DNA of 64,000 nucleotides. It comes from an uncultured Christensenellaceae bacterium. Lineage in GTDB: Bacteria > Bacillota > Clostridia > Christensenellales > CAG-314. Positions 40,744 through 50,046 of the stretch are shown in pieces. The stretch's first letter is position 1; each line of letters begins with the position of its first letter. A program made the position numbers and the translations under genes. The notes beneath the pieces are model-generated. The model made no database searches. It was not told the DNA's origin and saw only the letters and a list, made by a program, of their open reading frames with translations. Location of the stretch: positions 1 through 64,000 of the forward strand of contig CAJUIZ010000002.1 of the NCBI GenBank assembly GCA_910586625.1, given 5' to 3'.

Positions 40744-42330
40744 TTAGCCCTCCGTACCGCGCAGCGACGGGTTAAACGCGTCGCGCAAACCGTTACCGAA
40801 TAGGTTAAAACTCAGCATCAACAATGCAAGGAATACCGACGGGAAAGCGACTATATGCGGAAATTCTCTCAATTTCGGCTGACCTACTGCAATCAGAGTA
40901 CCTACGCTTGTAATGTTGCCCGATTGCAAATCGATAATTCCCAAATAAGTAAGGCTTGTTTCAGAGAAAATCATACTCGGAATAACCAAAGCGCAGCTGG
41001 TAACAAGCGTTCCCAATGCATTGGGGAAAATATGCTTCCAAATAATTCGGCTGTCTTTTGCCCCCAACGTTCTTGCCGCCAATACGTATTCCTGATTCTT
41101 ATAGCGATAAAATTGCATACGCGTGCTGCTTGCCATACCTATCCAGCCAGTGACAATAAATGCTATAAACAGAATAAGAATCTGACTGGATTCCATCATA
41201 TGATACTTCAACAGAGTAATGACAATCATCGTCGGCACAGCAGCCAAAATATCGGTTATACGTTCCATTGCCAAATCGGTGATTCCGCCGTAATATCCTG
41301 CGATAGCGCCGTAGATAGCGCCGATAAACATATTAACAGCCGCAATACAGATGGCGAATATAAAGGAAAATCTTGCGCCGCTTGCTAAGTTTACAAAAAT
41401 ATCCTTACCTTCCGCCGTTGCTCCAAACAGAAACGAAGGCTCTGTAATGCCGTCTTTCAATTCGTAGCTGTGATAATACTTGTAGTATTCGTAATAATTA
41501 AGACGAACTTCTACGTCGCCGCCCGCAACAGGACGCGAGTATACGTAAAAATAAGTTTCACCGTCTTTTTCAAAGCCGTCCTGTCCTTCTACTCTTAACG
41601 AATGATATCCGTCGTTTAAGTTTTCCGCGGTCGCGCTCCAATATGCGGGAGTAATATTGCCGTTTGCGTCTAAAACAGGATTAGGCTTGCCGTTGACTGA
41701 TTTAGTTACATAGTAATAGTTGGCATCTTTCTGAAAATGCATATCCGTAGGACGATCTTTCACACGCAGCGTCGGATAAAGTACTTGATTGCCCGTTTCG
41801 TCTTGATAAGTCTGTATCATCTCGTAACGTTCGGGAGTCATCTGCAAATACTGACAGCCGTGCATGTGATAAGTATCCAAACGGTAGGTATAAAAATTGT
41901 CGTCCGTTTGCTCGTACTGCTGATTCTTAATCGCGTAATGTCCTACGCCGCCTTCGTTACTGATATTCAACTCTTCGCCCATCCAATAGTAGTACGAAAA
42001 GTTCAACTGTCCTTCCTTTACCTTCGAGCAGCCGTCCCAGAAATTTGTATTGGCAAACAGCTTGGACTTGGGCAGCGTACCTAAATATGTATTGTCGTAA
42101 TAACCGACAGTATAAGGAGTACACCACGGGGCAATTATTGCAAACAGCACCAGCAGAATTATTACAATCGCGGCAACGACAGAACCCTTGTTCTTGCAAA
42201 AACGCAAAAATGCGTCGTGTATATAACTGCGCGGTTTTGTATCGAACTTAACGTCGTGACTCAGTCTATCACTACCCACTAATGTAAACTTGTCGGCAGA
42301 AATATTCGGAATATTGTTATTTTCTTTCAT
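40744..42330 (-). CDS. oppC: Oligopeptide ABC transporter permease OppC with an extracytoplasmic insert
   Basis: Membrane subunit of the transporter. TM1 is at residues ~50-68; the normally short loop to the motif LFGATAEGKDIFVNLASGAR (usual FGTDELGRD) is here ~230 residues long, rich in Tyr and Asn, and should face outward. The remaining five helices and the EAA loop (AARTLGAKDSRIIWKHIFPNAL) are standard. The insert contains no cysteine pairs or family I recognise; it might contact OppA or the cell wall. It starts one base after the oppB stop, and oppD follows 3 bases later. Confidence 0.93.
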   Translation of the reverse strand: MKENNNIPNISADKFTLVGSDRLSHDVKFDTKPRSYIHDAFLRFCKNKGSVVAAIVIILLVLFAIIAPWCTPYTVGYYDNTYLGTLPKSKLFANTNFWDGCSKVKEGQLNFSYYYWMGEELNISNEGGVGHYAIKNQQYEQTDDNFYTYRLDTYHMHGCQYLQMTPERYEMIQTYQDETGNQVLYPTLRVKDRPTDMHFQKDANYYYVTKSVNGKPNPVLDANGNITPAYWSATAENLNDGYHSLRVEGQDGFEKDGETYFYVYSRPVAGGDVEVRLNYYEYYKYYHSYELKDGITEPSFLFGATAEGKDIFVNLASGARFSFIFAICIAAVNMFIGAIYGAIAGYYGGITDLAMERITDILAAVPTMIVITLLKYHMMESSQILILFIAFIVTGWIGMASSTRMQFYRYKNQEYVLAARTLGAKDSRIIWKHIFPNALGTLVTSCALVIPSMIFSETSLTYLGIIDLQSGNITSVGTLIAVGQPKLREFPHIVAFPSVFLALLMLSFNLFGNGLRDAFNPSLRGTEG

Positions 42331-42331
42331 A

Positions 42332-43342
42332 TTATCTCGCCCCCATTCTAATTCTCGGATCTATAATTCCGTAAGATATATCGGTGATAATTCCCGCGCC
42401 CAATCCTACAAGCGTATAAAATCCCGACAGGAACATAAAGAAGTCGTAGTCCTGAGCGTTGATGGACATAAGATACAGCTGCCCTACTCCCGGGATAGAA
42501 AACATCTGCTCGATAATGAGCGAACCGGAAAGCACCGCAATAAACTCCGACAAAATCATCGGGAATATAGGCACCATCGAGTTGCGCAAAGCGTGCCGTA
42601 ACGTCGCCTGCCCCTTGGTCAATCCTTTTGTTCTTGCAAGCAGCATAAATTCGCTTGTAAGAACTTCGGTAAGCTCCGCACGGGTGTATCTTGCGTAACC
42701 TGCAATACTGCCCAAACACAGCGAGAACACCGCAGGCAGCATACTCTTGAACATAGGCCAACTAAAATAATCGTAGCCGGCTTCCATTCGGAGCGGGAAC
42801 CAATTGAGCTTGAAGCAGAACACATACATAATAAGCAGCGCGTAAACAATGGACGGTACCGAAATCAACAAAATAACGATAACGTTAATGACTTGATCCT
42901 GCCATTTGTTCTTGTGAAGCGCGGCGTAAATCCCCAACGCCAAACCTATGGGAACGCCTATCAAGCTGCTGTAAATATTGATCAATATCGTCGGAGGCAA
43001 CCGAGTAGTAAACGCCTCCAATACCGGCCTGTTGCGGTATGCAGGCATAGTCATACCCAACCCGAAATCGCCGTACTTGAAAATACGTGTAACGTAAGCT
43101 CCCAACTGTTCCATAATCGGAACCGTATCGTAGCTTACGATATGTCCGTCGGCATTGTACTGCAAGTTAGTAATATAGTGGCGATTCTCCATTTCGAACA
43201 GCAGTTGATCCTTGGTCGCACCGGGAGCACCCTGTATGTTTATAGGCAATAATTTTATAAGTACGAAGCACATTAGCATGATGACGACAAAACACATAAT
43301 CATCAATCCGATACGCTTCATAATATATTTGAACATATACAT
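42332..43342 (-). CDS. oppB: Oligopeptide ABC transporter permease OppB
   Basis: Membrane subunit with six predicted helices. The N-terminal helix is followed by an outward loop somewhat longer than usual, then RLPPTILINIYSSLIGVPIGLALGIYAAL. The EAA loop reads LARTKGLTKGQATLRHALRNSMVP, and the C-terminal FSIPGVGQLYLMSINAQDY motif is canonical. The 336 residues compare with ~306. The start may be the first Met or the third residue's Met. It is 85 bases after oppA, with an intervening hairpin. Confidence 0.95.
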   Translation of the reverse strand: MYMFKYIMKRIGLMIMCFVVIMLMCFVLIKLLPINIQGAPGATKDQLLFEMENRHYITNLQYNADGHIVSYDTVPIMEQLGAYVTRIFKYGDFGLGMTMPAYRNRPVLEAFTTRLPPTILINIYSSLIGVPIGLALGIYAALHKNKWQDQVINVIVILLISVPSIVYALLIMYVFCFKLNWFPLRMEAGYDYFSWPMFKSMLPAVFSLCLGSIAGYARYTRAELTEVLTSEFMLLARTKGLTKGQATLRHALRNSMVPIFPMILSEFIAVLSGSLIIEQMFSIPGVGQLYLMSINAQDYDFFMFLSGFYTLVGLGAGIITDISYGIIDPRIRMGAR

Positions 43343-43373
43343 AATGATAGTTCTCCTTGCTTTACAGTCAAGA

Positions 43374-43399
43374 TAGTGGGGACGTTATCGCCCCCACTA
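43374..43399 (-). promoter_or_regulatory. Hairpin between oppA and oppB
   Basis: An 8-bp perfect stem (TAGTGGGG at 43374-43381 with CCCCACTA at 43392-43399) without a T run. Such structures often protect the upstream mRNA and let the binding protein be made in excess over the membrane parts. Confidence 0.55.
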
Positions 43400-43427
43400 C
43401 TTAACCAATACTATACGGAATTAAAAA

Positions 43428-46208
43428 TCAGTTCGCAGACGACGTCTTGTAGAACTCGCTCAAATCGCCGTTGTGTTGAGCAATGAACACCGTCCATTGT
43501 TCATCCGTGTAATTGTATCTCATGTACTGTGCGCCGCCAAGTGCCATAAACGTATTATATGTTCTTGTAATGTAATGACTCTTAGCCGACATCAATACCG
43601 CATCGTAGGAGTTTGCAACTTGAATTGTATGGTGTTGGCTCAATGCGTATTCTTCCAGCATTGCAAGTATTTCCAAACGTACTTCGGACGGGCATTTGCC
43701 TTCGCTCCAGTCGTAGGTCGCGCCTTCGCTCATTTTACCGTTCAAGCTGTAAAACCAGTCTTTTGTTGTTAACGTAACTTCCTGTCCTGCGCATGCATAA
43801 TTTCCTGCGGGCATATTCATGGTAAGTTGAAAGTTTGTATCCATATACGAGTGATACGAATTTTCACCGAAACCGAGATAGCTGTCTATAGATGAGAAGG
43901 GATAGAATACCGCTCCGCCGATACCTGCTACACAGTAAAGTTCGAACTTGCCGTCGCGGAATTCGTCCGCAGATTTTTGCGCGTTGATTTCTAAAACTTC
44001 TATCTTAATCTTGTTTTCCAAAACAGATCCTTTAACAAGGTCGTCAACACATTTTTGAATAAGCTCTGCTCTTCTTTCTGCCTTGGGATTGAATTTACCG
44101 ATTCTCAACACGATATCTTTATTAGAATCGTAACCGTACTTTTCGGCATTATTCGTAAGCTCGGTGATTGCCAAAGCCAATTTTTCCTTAGCCATGGTAA
44201 GGTTGTAGCCCGTCATAGCGTCGGTTGCGTCGTCAATATCTTCGAAAACAGTTATTCCGTCCGTCCACTTACCCGCGCTGTTAAGCGTAAAGCCGTAGGT
44301 ACGAAGCAATGCCGCTTTCGCAGCGTCAGACCCGCGATAGGACAGAGAGTTTTCGGGATCGTAGTAGTAGCCCGGTCCAAGTAAGCCTAAGCCAAGCTGC
44401 ATGCCTACCAATTGATCTTGGTTAAACGTATTTCTGTCAAATGCCAAGGACAATGCCCAACGGAAGTCTCTTATTGCCAATATACCGTTGTTCTTGCCGC
44501 TGTTCTTCAATACGGATAGGTTGCTGTACAGCTGAATTCCGTACGCAGTGGCGGATGTATCGGGAGAGAATACTGCATAATCGGAGTTTTGATATTGCGC
44601 AGCATTACCCAACTGATCGAAAGTAATGTCGTCGATTTCACCCTTCCAAAAAGCCATCTGAATTGCGTTATCTTCTTGAATAACTTCTACGACAAATTTG
44701 TCGGTGAGATATTGATCCTTCTTGCTTTCCATAGCATAGCCGTACCAAAACGTATTTCTTTCCAATGTGAATTGCTTGTCAACTTGGAAGAAGGTTAATT
44801 TGTACGGTCCCCAACTTGCAGACGTTTCAACGGAAGTATTGTAAGTTGTCGTCCATTTTTCAGAACCTTGTGTAGGAGCCTTTTTAAGACTTTCGTACAA
44901 ACTCTGCTTAACAAGGGGCAGACTTGCGTTAGAGATAGTATAGGACAATTTGCCGTCTTCTCTAATCCAGCTTTCGGGATTGTCCAAAACTACGATAAGA
45001 GCAAGTTCGTTGCTGTCTTCGGCAAAAATACCTACTTCGTCAAAATCCATTGCAGCAAACGATTGAGTCATATACACAAATTTCAAAGCAGAATCGGACT
45101 TACCGAAAGGAGTCAAAATTGTTGCAAGGGCTTCCAACGTTGCGTCGGTCACCGCAGCTCTGCCGCTTGCTTTATTATCCATAGCTGCTTCGAGCACGGC
45201 CCAAGCTTCCATATCGAATATCTCTCCACCGAAAGCATCAATATAATCGCCGACCGAATCACCGTCAAGAACAGCATTGGCTGTGCGAAGCGCCAAGTAT
45301 ATAGATTGACCGTTATAGGTATACTTACCGTCTGTGCCTGCGGTCAGCTTATCTATTGTAAGTCCGTCAATGGGAATGTCTACCGTTCTACCTTGATAGT
45401 AATAATTTTTAGCGTTGTGAATCTTCATTCCGTTTCCGCTCCAATATGTATTGGCACGGAAAGGCTGGAACAGATAATTAAGCTGTTCTTTCATAGAGTA
45501 CACAAAGTCTTGCGCCTTGATGGGCGTTCCGTCGTCCCAAGCAAGGTCGTCACGCAATGTAATTCTCCAAACGTATCCGCCTGCCTTCTTTTGAGCCGCA
45601 GTAAGCCCCCAAGCGTCCGCATATTCATCGGTTACATCTTCGAGCTTGGTTGCTGCTTCGTAAGTAACAACGTGATGTTCGAAATCGATGTTTTCGATAT
45701 TCAGCGTGCCGTCGGCTTTAACTCTCCCCTTAGTATCGTCCTTCAACGCATAATCGTATCCAAAGAACGATGACGTAGTATTGTTGATAATCGCCGTATC
45801 ATCGTTATTTTGATAGTCCATCTCGTTCCAGTTGGACGGAGTATTGTTCATATAACCGTTGTTTGTGTAGTTTTTCAAATCGTCGGTGTACGTGCTGTTT
45901 GCAGGAATAACCGTGATTTTACAAGTAGCCTTAGCAGTACCGAGTGCTGCCGTGATTGTGGCGGTACCTTCCTTAACACCGGTAACCTTGCCGTCAGTAA
46001 CAGTGGCAACAGCCGCGTCGCTGGTCGTCCAAGTGGGTTCGCCTTTGCCGGTCAATTCATACGGAAGCGTTATTGTCTTGCCTACTGCTACCATTGCAGA
46101 AGACGTCGATATTTTAACGCTTTGCGGCTTTTGACACGCCACAAGCACAACTGTGGACAACATAAGCAGTGCAACAACCAACCAAATGAATCTTGCTGCT
46201 TTTTTCAT
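43428..46208 (-). CDS. oppA: Oligopeptide-binding lipoprotein OppA with N-terminal Ig-like (Big2) domain
   Basis: The 926-residue substrate-binding protein begins with a lipoprotein signal (lipobox LVAC). Residues ~30-105 are a bacterial Ig-like domain of the Big2 type (WTTSDAAVATVTDGKVTGVKEGTATITA). The rest is a family-5 solute-binding protein: VWRITLRDDLAWDDGTPIKAQDFVYS is its hallmark, later LALAFDR-type text (RWALSLAFDRNTF). Insertions make it far larger than the usual ~540. The ATG at 46208 is chosen because AAGGAG lies 11 bases upstream; the earlier in-frame Mets lack a ribosome binding site. It is the first gene of oppABCDF. Confidence 0.9.
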   Translation of the reverse strand: MKKAARFIWLVVALLMLSTVVLVACQKPQSVKISTSSAMVAVGKTITLPYELTGKGEPTWTTSDAAVATVTDGKVTGVKEGTATITAALGTAKATCKITVIPANSTYTDDLKNYTNNGYMNNTPSNWNEMDYQNNDDTAIINNTTSSFFGYDYALKDDTKGRVKADGTLNIENIDFEHHVVTYEAATKLEDVTDEYADAWGLTAAQKKAGGYVWRITLRDDLAWDDGTPIKAQDFVYSMKEQLNYLFQPFRANTYWSGNGMKIHNAKNYYYQGRTVDIPIDGLTIDKLTAGTDGKYTYNGQSIYLALRTANAVLDGDSVGDYIDAFGGEIFDMEAWAVLEAAMDNKASGRAAVTDATLEALATILTPFGKSDSALKFVYMTQSFAAMDFDEVGIFAEDSNELALIVVLDNPESWIREDGKLSYTISNASLPLVKQSLYESLKKAPTQGSEKWTTTYNTSVETSASWGPYKLTFFQVDKQFTLERNTFWYGYAMESKKDQYLTDKFVVEVIQEDNAIQMAFWKGEIDDITFDQLGNAAQYQNSDYAVFSPDTSATAYGIQLYSNLSVLKNSGKNNGILAIRDFRWALSLAFDRNTFNQDQLVGMQLGLGLLGPGYYYDPENSLSYRGSDAAKAALLRTYGFTLNSAGKWTDGITVFEDIDDATDAMTGYNLTMAKEKLALAITELTNNAEKYGYDSNKDIVLRIGKFNPKAERRAELIQKCVDDLVKGSVLENKIKIEVLEINAQKSADEFRDGKFELYCVAGIGGAVFYPFSSIDSYLGFGENSYHSYMDTNFQLTMNMPAGNYACAGQEVTLTTKDWFYSLNGKMSEGATYDWSEGKCPSEVRLEILAMLEEYALSQHHTIQVANSYDAVLMSAKSHYITRTYNTFMALGGAQYMRYNYTDEQWTVFIAQHNGDLSEFYKTSSAN

Positions 46209-46659
46209 TGTTTTCTTCTCCTTCATATTTTTGTTTTTATTGTTACCGATATTTTTGCTCGGGGACAATCTGTGCCGTTGCGTTTTGCCCTTATGTCGGG
46301 TTCAACATAATGTCAAAACGCACTTTATCAAAACATTCATATTGCGCGCTTTGCCGTTACGCTACTTTTAGTAACGACCTTTGAAACCGTCAGGTTTCAA
46401 AGGCGGGGTTGTTGAGCGTAGCGAAACAACCTTACGCGAACGTCGTTCACGGTTTAACCGAAGATAAAAAATCTCGAAACCGCATTAAAGACGCATACTA
46501 TCTCTATTTCTCACAAAATAGTATACTACTCGCCTATAAGCAATCCCGAGTCTACTCATTACTACCAAAAATCTTTATTCTGTTTCAGGCTAATCAGTCA
46601 ACCGCAAGAACCTTCGGAGCCGTTTTATCGGCGAGTTACACTATTCTTTGATTAAATAT
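46209..46659 (-). promoter_or_regulatory. Long structured leader of oppA (~450 nt)
   Basis: From the predicted transcription start (~46659) to the oppA ATG. The minus strand shows several hairpins: GCCG/CGGC near the 5' end, ATACTAT/ATAGTAT near 46500-46530, a GGTTGTT/AACAACC stem near 46408-46432, and a perfect 11-bp stem (CCTTTGAAACC/GGTTTCAAAGG, 46379-46404). No class of riboswitch or T-box motif was recognised. Open frames in the region look spurious. Confidence 0.5.
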
Positions 46660-46665
46660 GTTGTT

Positions 46666-46695
46666 ATTTTACTACACAACTTTTAGTTTAGTCAA
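46666..46695 (-). promoter_or_regulatory. Promoter of the opp operon
   Basis: Minus strand TTGACT (46695-46690), an 18-base spacer and TAAAAT (46671-46666). The same TTGAC(T/A)-N18-TAAAAT layout precedes the large surface protein at 63074-63103. Confidence 0.65.
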
Positions 46696-46765
46696 CTGTT
46701 TGTTGATATTTTTTGTTGTTTTTAGCGAACAAATTAGGAAAAAATTTTATTATTATGCTTCAATA

Positions 46766-46794
46766 TTGACATCGCGCACGAAATAATGTAAATT
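46766..46794 (+). promoter_or_regulatory. Promoter of the M1 peptidase gene
   Basis: A perfect TTGACA (46766-46771), a 17-base spacer and TAAATT (46789-46794). It gives a leader of ~135 nt with a CTCG/CGAG hairpin. Confidence 0.65.
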
Positions 46795-46936
46795 ATTGCA
46801 CCTTCTGTGGCAAAACTCGATTTCGAGCCATAACACAATATTTTATAAGGAGACCGTAACCTGTCGGCTTTACATTCATAATAGCGTACAACAAAGCATA
46901 CAATTTGGTACAGCAAATTATTTACGGAGATTTATT

Positions 46937-48418
46937 ATGAAAAAAGCCTTATGTCTCGTTATCGCCCTGTGCATTGTAATATCGTCGGCGTTTTTGCTTG
47001 CTTCGTGCCGTCCCAACAGAATGAAGGACGCAATCAAAAACGGTGACAACTACGAAATAGTCGCTTCGTACGATCCCGAAACGCACACGTTATCCGCCTG
47101 TCAAACGGTGGAAGCAACCAATCGTTCCGGCAACTCGTATACGGCGGTTAAATTTCATATTTACGCAAACCAATACCGTGAAGGAGCAAGCAGCCCCGTT
47201 GTACCCGCTTCGTACCGACAGAAAGCCTACCCCAACGGCGACAGCTACGGAGAAATAACCTTCGACAGCGTAAAGGTAGACGGAAACGCCGTTGCATACG
47301 TAATAGAAGGCTCGGATATGGATATCCTTTCCGTACCGATGCCCAACGAGCTGTATCCCGACCAAAAAACGACGATAGAGCTAACCTACCAAATAACTCT
47401 TGCCAACATAAAGCACCGCTTGGGTTACACAGACGAAACGGTTAATTTAGGAAACTTCTACCCCGTGCTGTGTCAAATAGAAAACGACAACTACGTTTGC
47501 TCGCCCTACTACAACGTCGGAGACCCGTTCGTTACGGACGTTGCCAACTACAACGTCAGCCTTACCCTACCGGAAAAATTCGTCGTCGCTTCCACAGGAA
47601 ACCTTACGGAAGCCCTGCCGGACAACGGCAACGTTACCTACAAGTATCAGGCGCAAGCAGTACGCGATTTCGCGTTTGTTATGTCGGATAAATATCAAAA
47701 GCTGTCGCAAACCGTAAACAACACGCAAATCAATTACTACTACTACAACGACCAAACGGCGGAAGAAAGCCTTGCTTACGCCTGCGGAACGTTTGAATTC
47801 TTGTCCAAAAACGTAGGCGAATATCCCTATGCGCAGTACTCCGTGTGCGAAACGGAATTTTGCTACGGCGGAATGGAATACCCGTCGCTGACTATGATTA
47901 CGAGCGGTTCTGCGTCCTACAAGCAAGCAGTAGCGCACGAAACGGCTCATCAATGGTTTTACGGAATTATCGGCAACGACCAAATAACTAACGCCTGGCA
48001 AGACGAAGGAATGGCGGAATTTGCAACCTATATGTACCTTGACGAAGCGGGGATTACCCCCTTGGAAACGTCGATGAAAGCGGTAACAAAGAATTACGTC
48101 AGCTACGTAGACGTTCTCAACCACTACTACGAACACGTCGATACGTCTTTCCGTCCGATAGACCAGTACAAAAACGACAACGAGTACGTCATATTCACTT
48201 ACGTTAAGGGCAGCATACTGTTTAATACCTTGTACGAGACAATGGGCAAGACAAAGTTTATGAAAGCTCTCGCCAACTACTACGACGCAGCGGCGTTTAC
48301 CGTTGCACAGCCGCAAACTATGACGGACTGCTTTATCAATGTCGGCGGAACGGAGATAGGAACGATATTTACCAACTTTATAGAAGGCAAAGAAATCATC
48401 TCTACTATTCTCAACTGA
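46937..48418 (+). CDS. M1-family zinc metallopeptidase, lipoprotein
   Basis: The 493-residue protein starts with a lipoprotein signal peptide (lipobox LASC, near residue 23). The catalytic part shows the exopeptidase-like motif GGMEYPS (GAMEN position), the zinc site HETAHQW with the third ligand in DEGMAEF 18 residues later, and a Tyr in YVKGSILF. It probably trims peptides on the outer face of the membrane. Its location back-to-back with the oligopeptide importer suggests a supply of peptides for uptake. The ATG at 46937 follows ACGGAGAT; the longer open frame upstream is leader. Confidence 0.88.
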   Translation: MKKALCLVIALCIVISSAFLLASCRPNRMKDAIKNGDNYEIVASYDPETHTLSACQTVEATNRSGNSYTAVKFHIYANQYREGASSPVVPASYRQKAYPNGDSYGEITFDSVKVDGNAVAYVIEGSDMDILSVPMPNELYPDQKTTIELTYQITLANIKHRLGYTDETVNLGNFYPVLCQIENDNYVCSPYYNVGDPFVTDVANYNVSLTLPEKFVVASTGNLTEALPDNGNVTYKYQAQAVRDFAFVMSDKYQKLSQTVNNTQINYYYYNDQTAEESLAYACGTFEFLSKNVGEYPYAQYSVCETEFCYGGMEYPSLTMITSGSASYKQAVAHETAHQWFYGIIGNDQITNAWQDEGMAEFATYMYLDEAGITPLETSMKAVTKNYVSYVDVLNHYYEHVDTSFRPIDQYKNDNEYVIFTYVKGSILFNTLYETMGKTKFMKALANYYDAAAFTVAQPQTMTDCFINVGGTEIGTIFTNFIEGKEIISTILN

Positions 48419-48456
48419 AAGCAGTAGCTTTTACACATAGCTGCGGTAAAAAAGCC

Positions 48457-48485
48457 TTGAAATGCCGTCCGAATTATGTTATAAT
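48457..48485 (+). promoter_or_regulatory. Promoter of thpR
   Basis: TTGAAA (48457-48462), a 17-base spacer and a perfect TATAAT (48480-48485). The transcript would start ~10 bases before the ATG, so the mRNA would be nearly leaderless; a GGGGTGA stretch lies just before the start. Confidence 0.8.
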
Positions 48486-48502
48486 AATCGCGGGGTGACA
48501 AA

Positions 48503-49045
48503 ATGAGAGTTTTTATCGCGCTTAACCTGCCCGAACGTACAAAAGACAACTTGGAGCGTTCGGCGAACCAATTTAAGACGCACGCGACGAAGGGACGGTT
48601 CGTACCCAAAGCCAACTACCACGTAACGCTGCACTTTATCGGCAACATAGACGAAAACAGACTGCTGTACGTACAATCCGCCTTGGACGGAGTACGCGAG
48701 ATGATTGCTCCGCGCCTTGCCGTAAGCCAATTTACCGTACTGCGCGCAAGCAACATAGTGTGCGCCAAGTTTGGCAAAAACGAAAATCTTGCAAAACTGC
48801 ACGAAGCATTGGGAAACAAGTTGGAGCAGACGGGATTCGCCGTGGAACACCGCGCGTACCGACCGCACGTAACCATTATACGCGAATACGGATTCGAGTT
48901 GCCCTTTTCGGAAGTTACAAAGTTCGTAGACGTTTACAACAAACCGTTCGACGCTCCCGAAGTAGTACTGTACGAAAGCGTATCCGGCAAGGACGGGGTA
49001 ACCTACCGTCCGCTGTACGCCGTAACGCTTGAAACGGAAGAATAA
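48503..49045 (+). CDS. thpR: RNA 2',3'-cyclic phosphodiesterase (2'-5' RNA ligase family)
   Basis: A 180-residue 2H-phosphoesterase that opens 2',3'-cyclic phosphates at RNA ends. The two HxT/S motifs are clear: HVTLHFIG near residue 40 and PHVTIIRE near 123. The N terminus MRVFIALNLPE is typical. The physiological role of bacterial members is not known. It has its own promoter with a very short leader. Confidence 0.93.
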   Translation: MRVFIALNLPERTKDNLERSANQFKTHATKGRFVPKANYHVTLHFIGNIDENRLLYVQSALDGVREMIAPRLAVSQFTVLRASNIVCAKFGKNENLAKLHEALGNKLEQTGFAVEHRAYRPHVTIIREYGFELPFSEVTKFVDVYNKPFDAPEVVLYESVSGKDGVTYRPLYAVTLETEE

Positions 49046-49060
49046 CAATATAACAAGCAA

Positions 49061-49087
49061 AAACCGAAAGCTAAAAGCCTTCGGTTT
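49061..49087 (+). terminator. Weak terminator after thpR
   Basis: An 8-bp stem (AAACCGAA at 49061-49068 with 49080-49087), 15 bases past the stop. A stronger one follows at 49152. Confidence 0.45.
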
Positions 49088-49151
49088 CTTCATATTGCTA
49101 TAAGGTTCCGCCGCACTATTTTAATGCGTAATTCGTAATGCGCAATTAAAA

Positions 49152-49180
49152 AAGCCCGTTTGACAACGGGCTTGGTTTTT
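49152..49180 (+). terminator. Terminator downstream of thpR
   Basis: AAGCCCGTT (49152-49160) pairs with AACGGGCTT (49165-49173), followed by GGTTTTTTAT. Confidence 0.75.
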
Positions 49181-49521
49181 TATAAGGTTTCGCTGCGATA
49201 GACTTCCCAATGCGCTTCGCTTAGTCGAGACGATGTAATAAAAATTACAGCGGTTGTTTATTATAGCATACGAACAACCATTAACTGCGTTTATCTACAA
49301 CTAACTCTATCAATTATTGGCTATTACATCGTATCACGTAGATAACAAAATATTGTGATTGGTATAGCTCGTGTACGATATTATATCAATCGATATATCG
49401 ATAAGCACTATTACTGCGTTTAACAATAGCGTTTGTACCGGCCGACACCGAGAGCGAGCGTGTTCCGCTTTTACGCCTTTGAGCGAAGCGAAATGAAGTT
49501 AAATACGGAATACGCGAGCGA
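49181..49521. other. Intergenic region between convergent thpR and YcxB-like genes
   Basis: Contains no gene. It has a palindrome-rich stretch around 49190-49235 (GACT ... AGTC, then a CGATGTAAT that mirrors the start of the repeat) and repeat copy B. Confidence 0.5.
49323..49385 (+). repeat. Intergenic repeat, copy B (63 bp)
   Basis: Same ends as copies A and C (ATTACATCGTATCACG ... CTCGTGTACGATATTATA). The homology with copy A extends upstream to about 49295 (CTACAACTAACT). Confidence 0.75.
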
Positions 49522-50043
49522 CTACTTGGACTTGCTTACGAATTTTTCGTGCAGATTGCGGTTGAGAATTTTGTCTAATTCTTCCAAACTGCCTTCAACA
49601 ATGCTTTCCTTGGGTAGCACGTGACACTGCATTTTGGAAAGATACAGCATATAGTATTGCGGAGTAGACACTACTTTGTGAAAGTAGCTGTATTTGGCAA
49701 CGGTTATCGCCTTGTATTCTTCGCCTTTTTCCTGCTTGATGCTGAATTGGTCTTCGTCGAAAACGTACGTTTCCACCGTGTTTTCACTCATAATCGACAT
49801 AGACTTATCAATACGCTTTTGTACACATGACGTTATCCATATACACAGCGGAGTAAACAGCACGCCTATTACTATCATTACTATGCCGAACACAAGGTCC
49901 GGTTCGGACGAAACTATATCCATCACGCCCAAAGCAACAAAAATTACCGTACACAACGCATACGCCCACCAAAATTTTTTCATAGTGAATTTATTGAGCT
50001 GCTTGGTTTTGTCCGCGTCGAACTTGGTTTCGAAACGTATCAT
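49522..50043 (-). CDS. YcxB-like membrane protein
   Basis: A 173-residue protein with two close transmembrane helices (about 27-45 and 50-73) followed by a soluble domain that ends KMQCHVLPKESI, matching the YcxB-like C-terminal family. The function of the family is unknown. It starts 3 bases after the Rad50-like gene and is likely co-transcribed with it. There may be a functional link, but this rests on position only. Confidence 0.75.
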   Translation of the reverse strand: MIRFETKFDADKTKQLNKFTMKKFWWAYALCTVIFVALGVMDIVSSEPDLVFGIVMIVIGVLFTPLCIWITSCVQKRIDKSMSIMSENTVETYVFDEDQFSIKQEKGEEYKAITVAKYSYFHKVVSTPQYYMLYLSKMQCHVLPKESIVEGSLEELDKILNRNLHEKFVSKSK

Positions 50044-50046
50044 ACT

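Noticed and set aside
46409..46651. 80-codon plus-strand frame in the oppA leader
   Set aside because: It lies antisense to the predicted oppA leader, with codon use unlike genes of this genome and no ribosome binding site.
46209..46659. T-box or known riboswitch in the oppA leader
   Set aside because: The T-box consensus GGGTGGNACCGCG is absent, and conserved cores of SAM, lysine, TPP or purine riboswitches were not seen.
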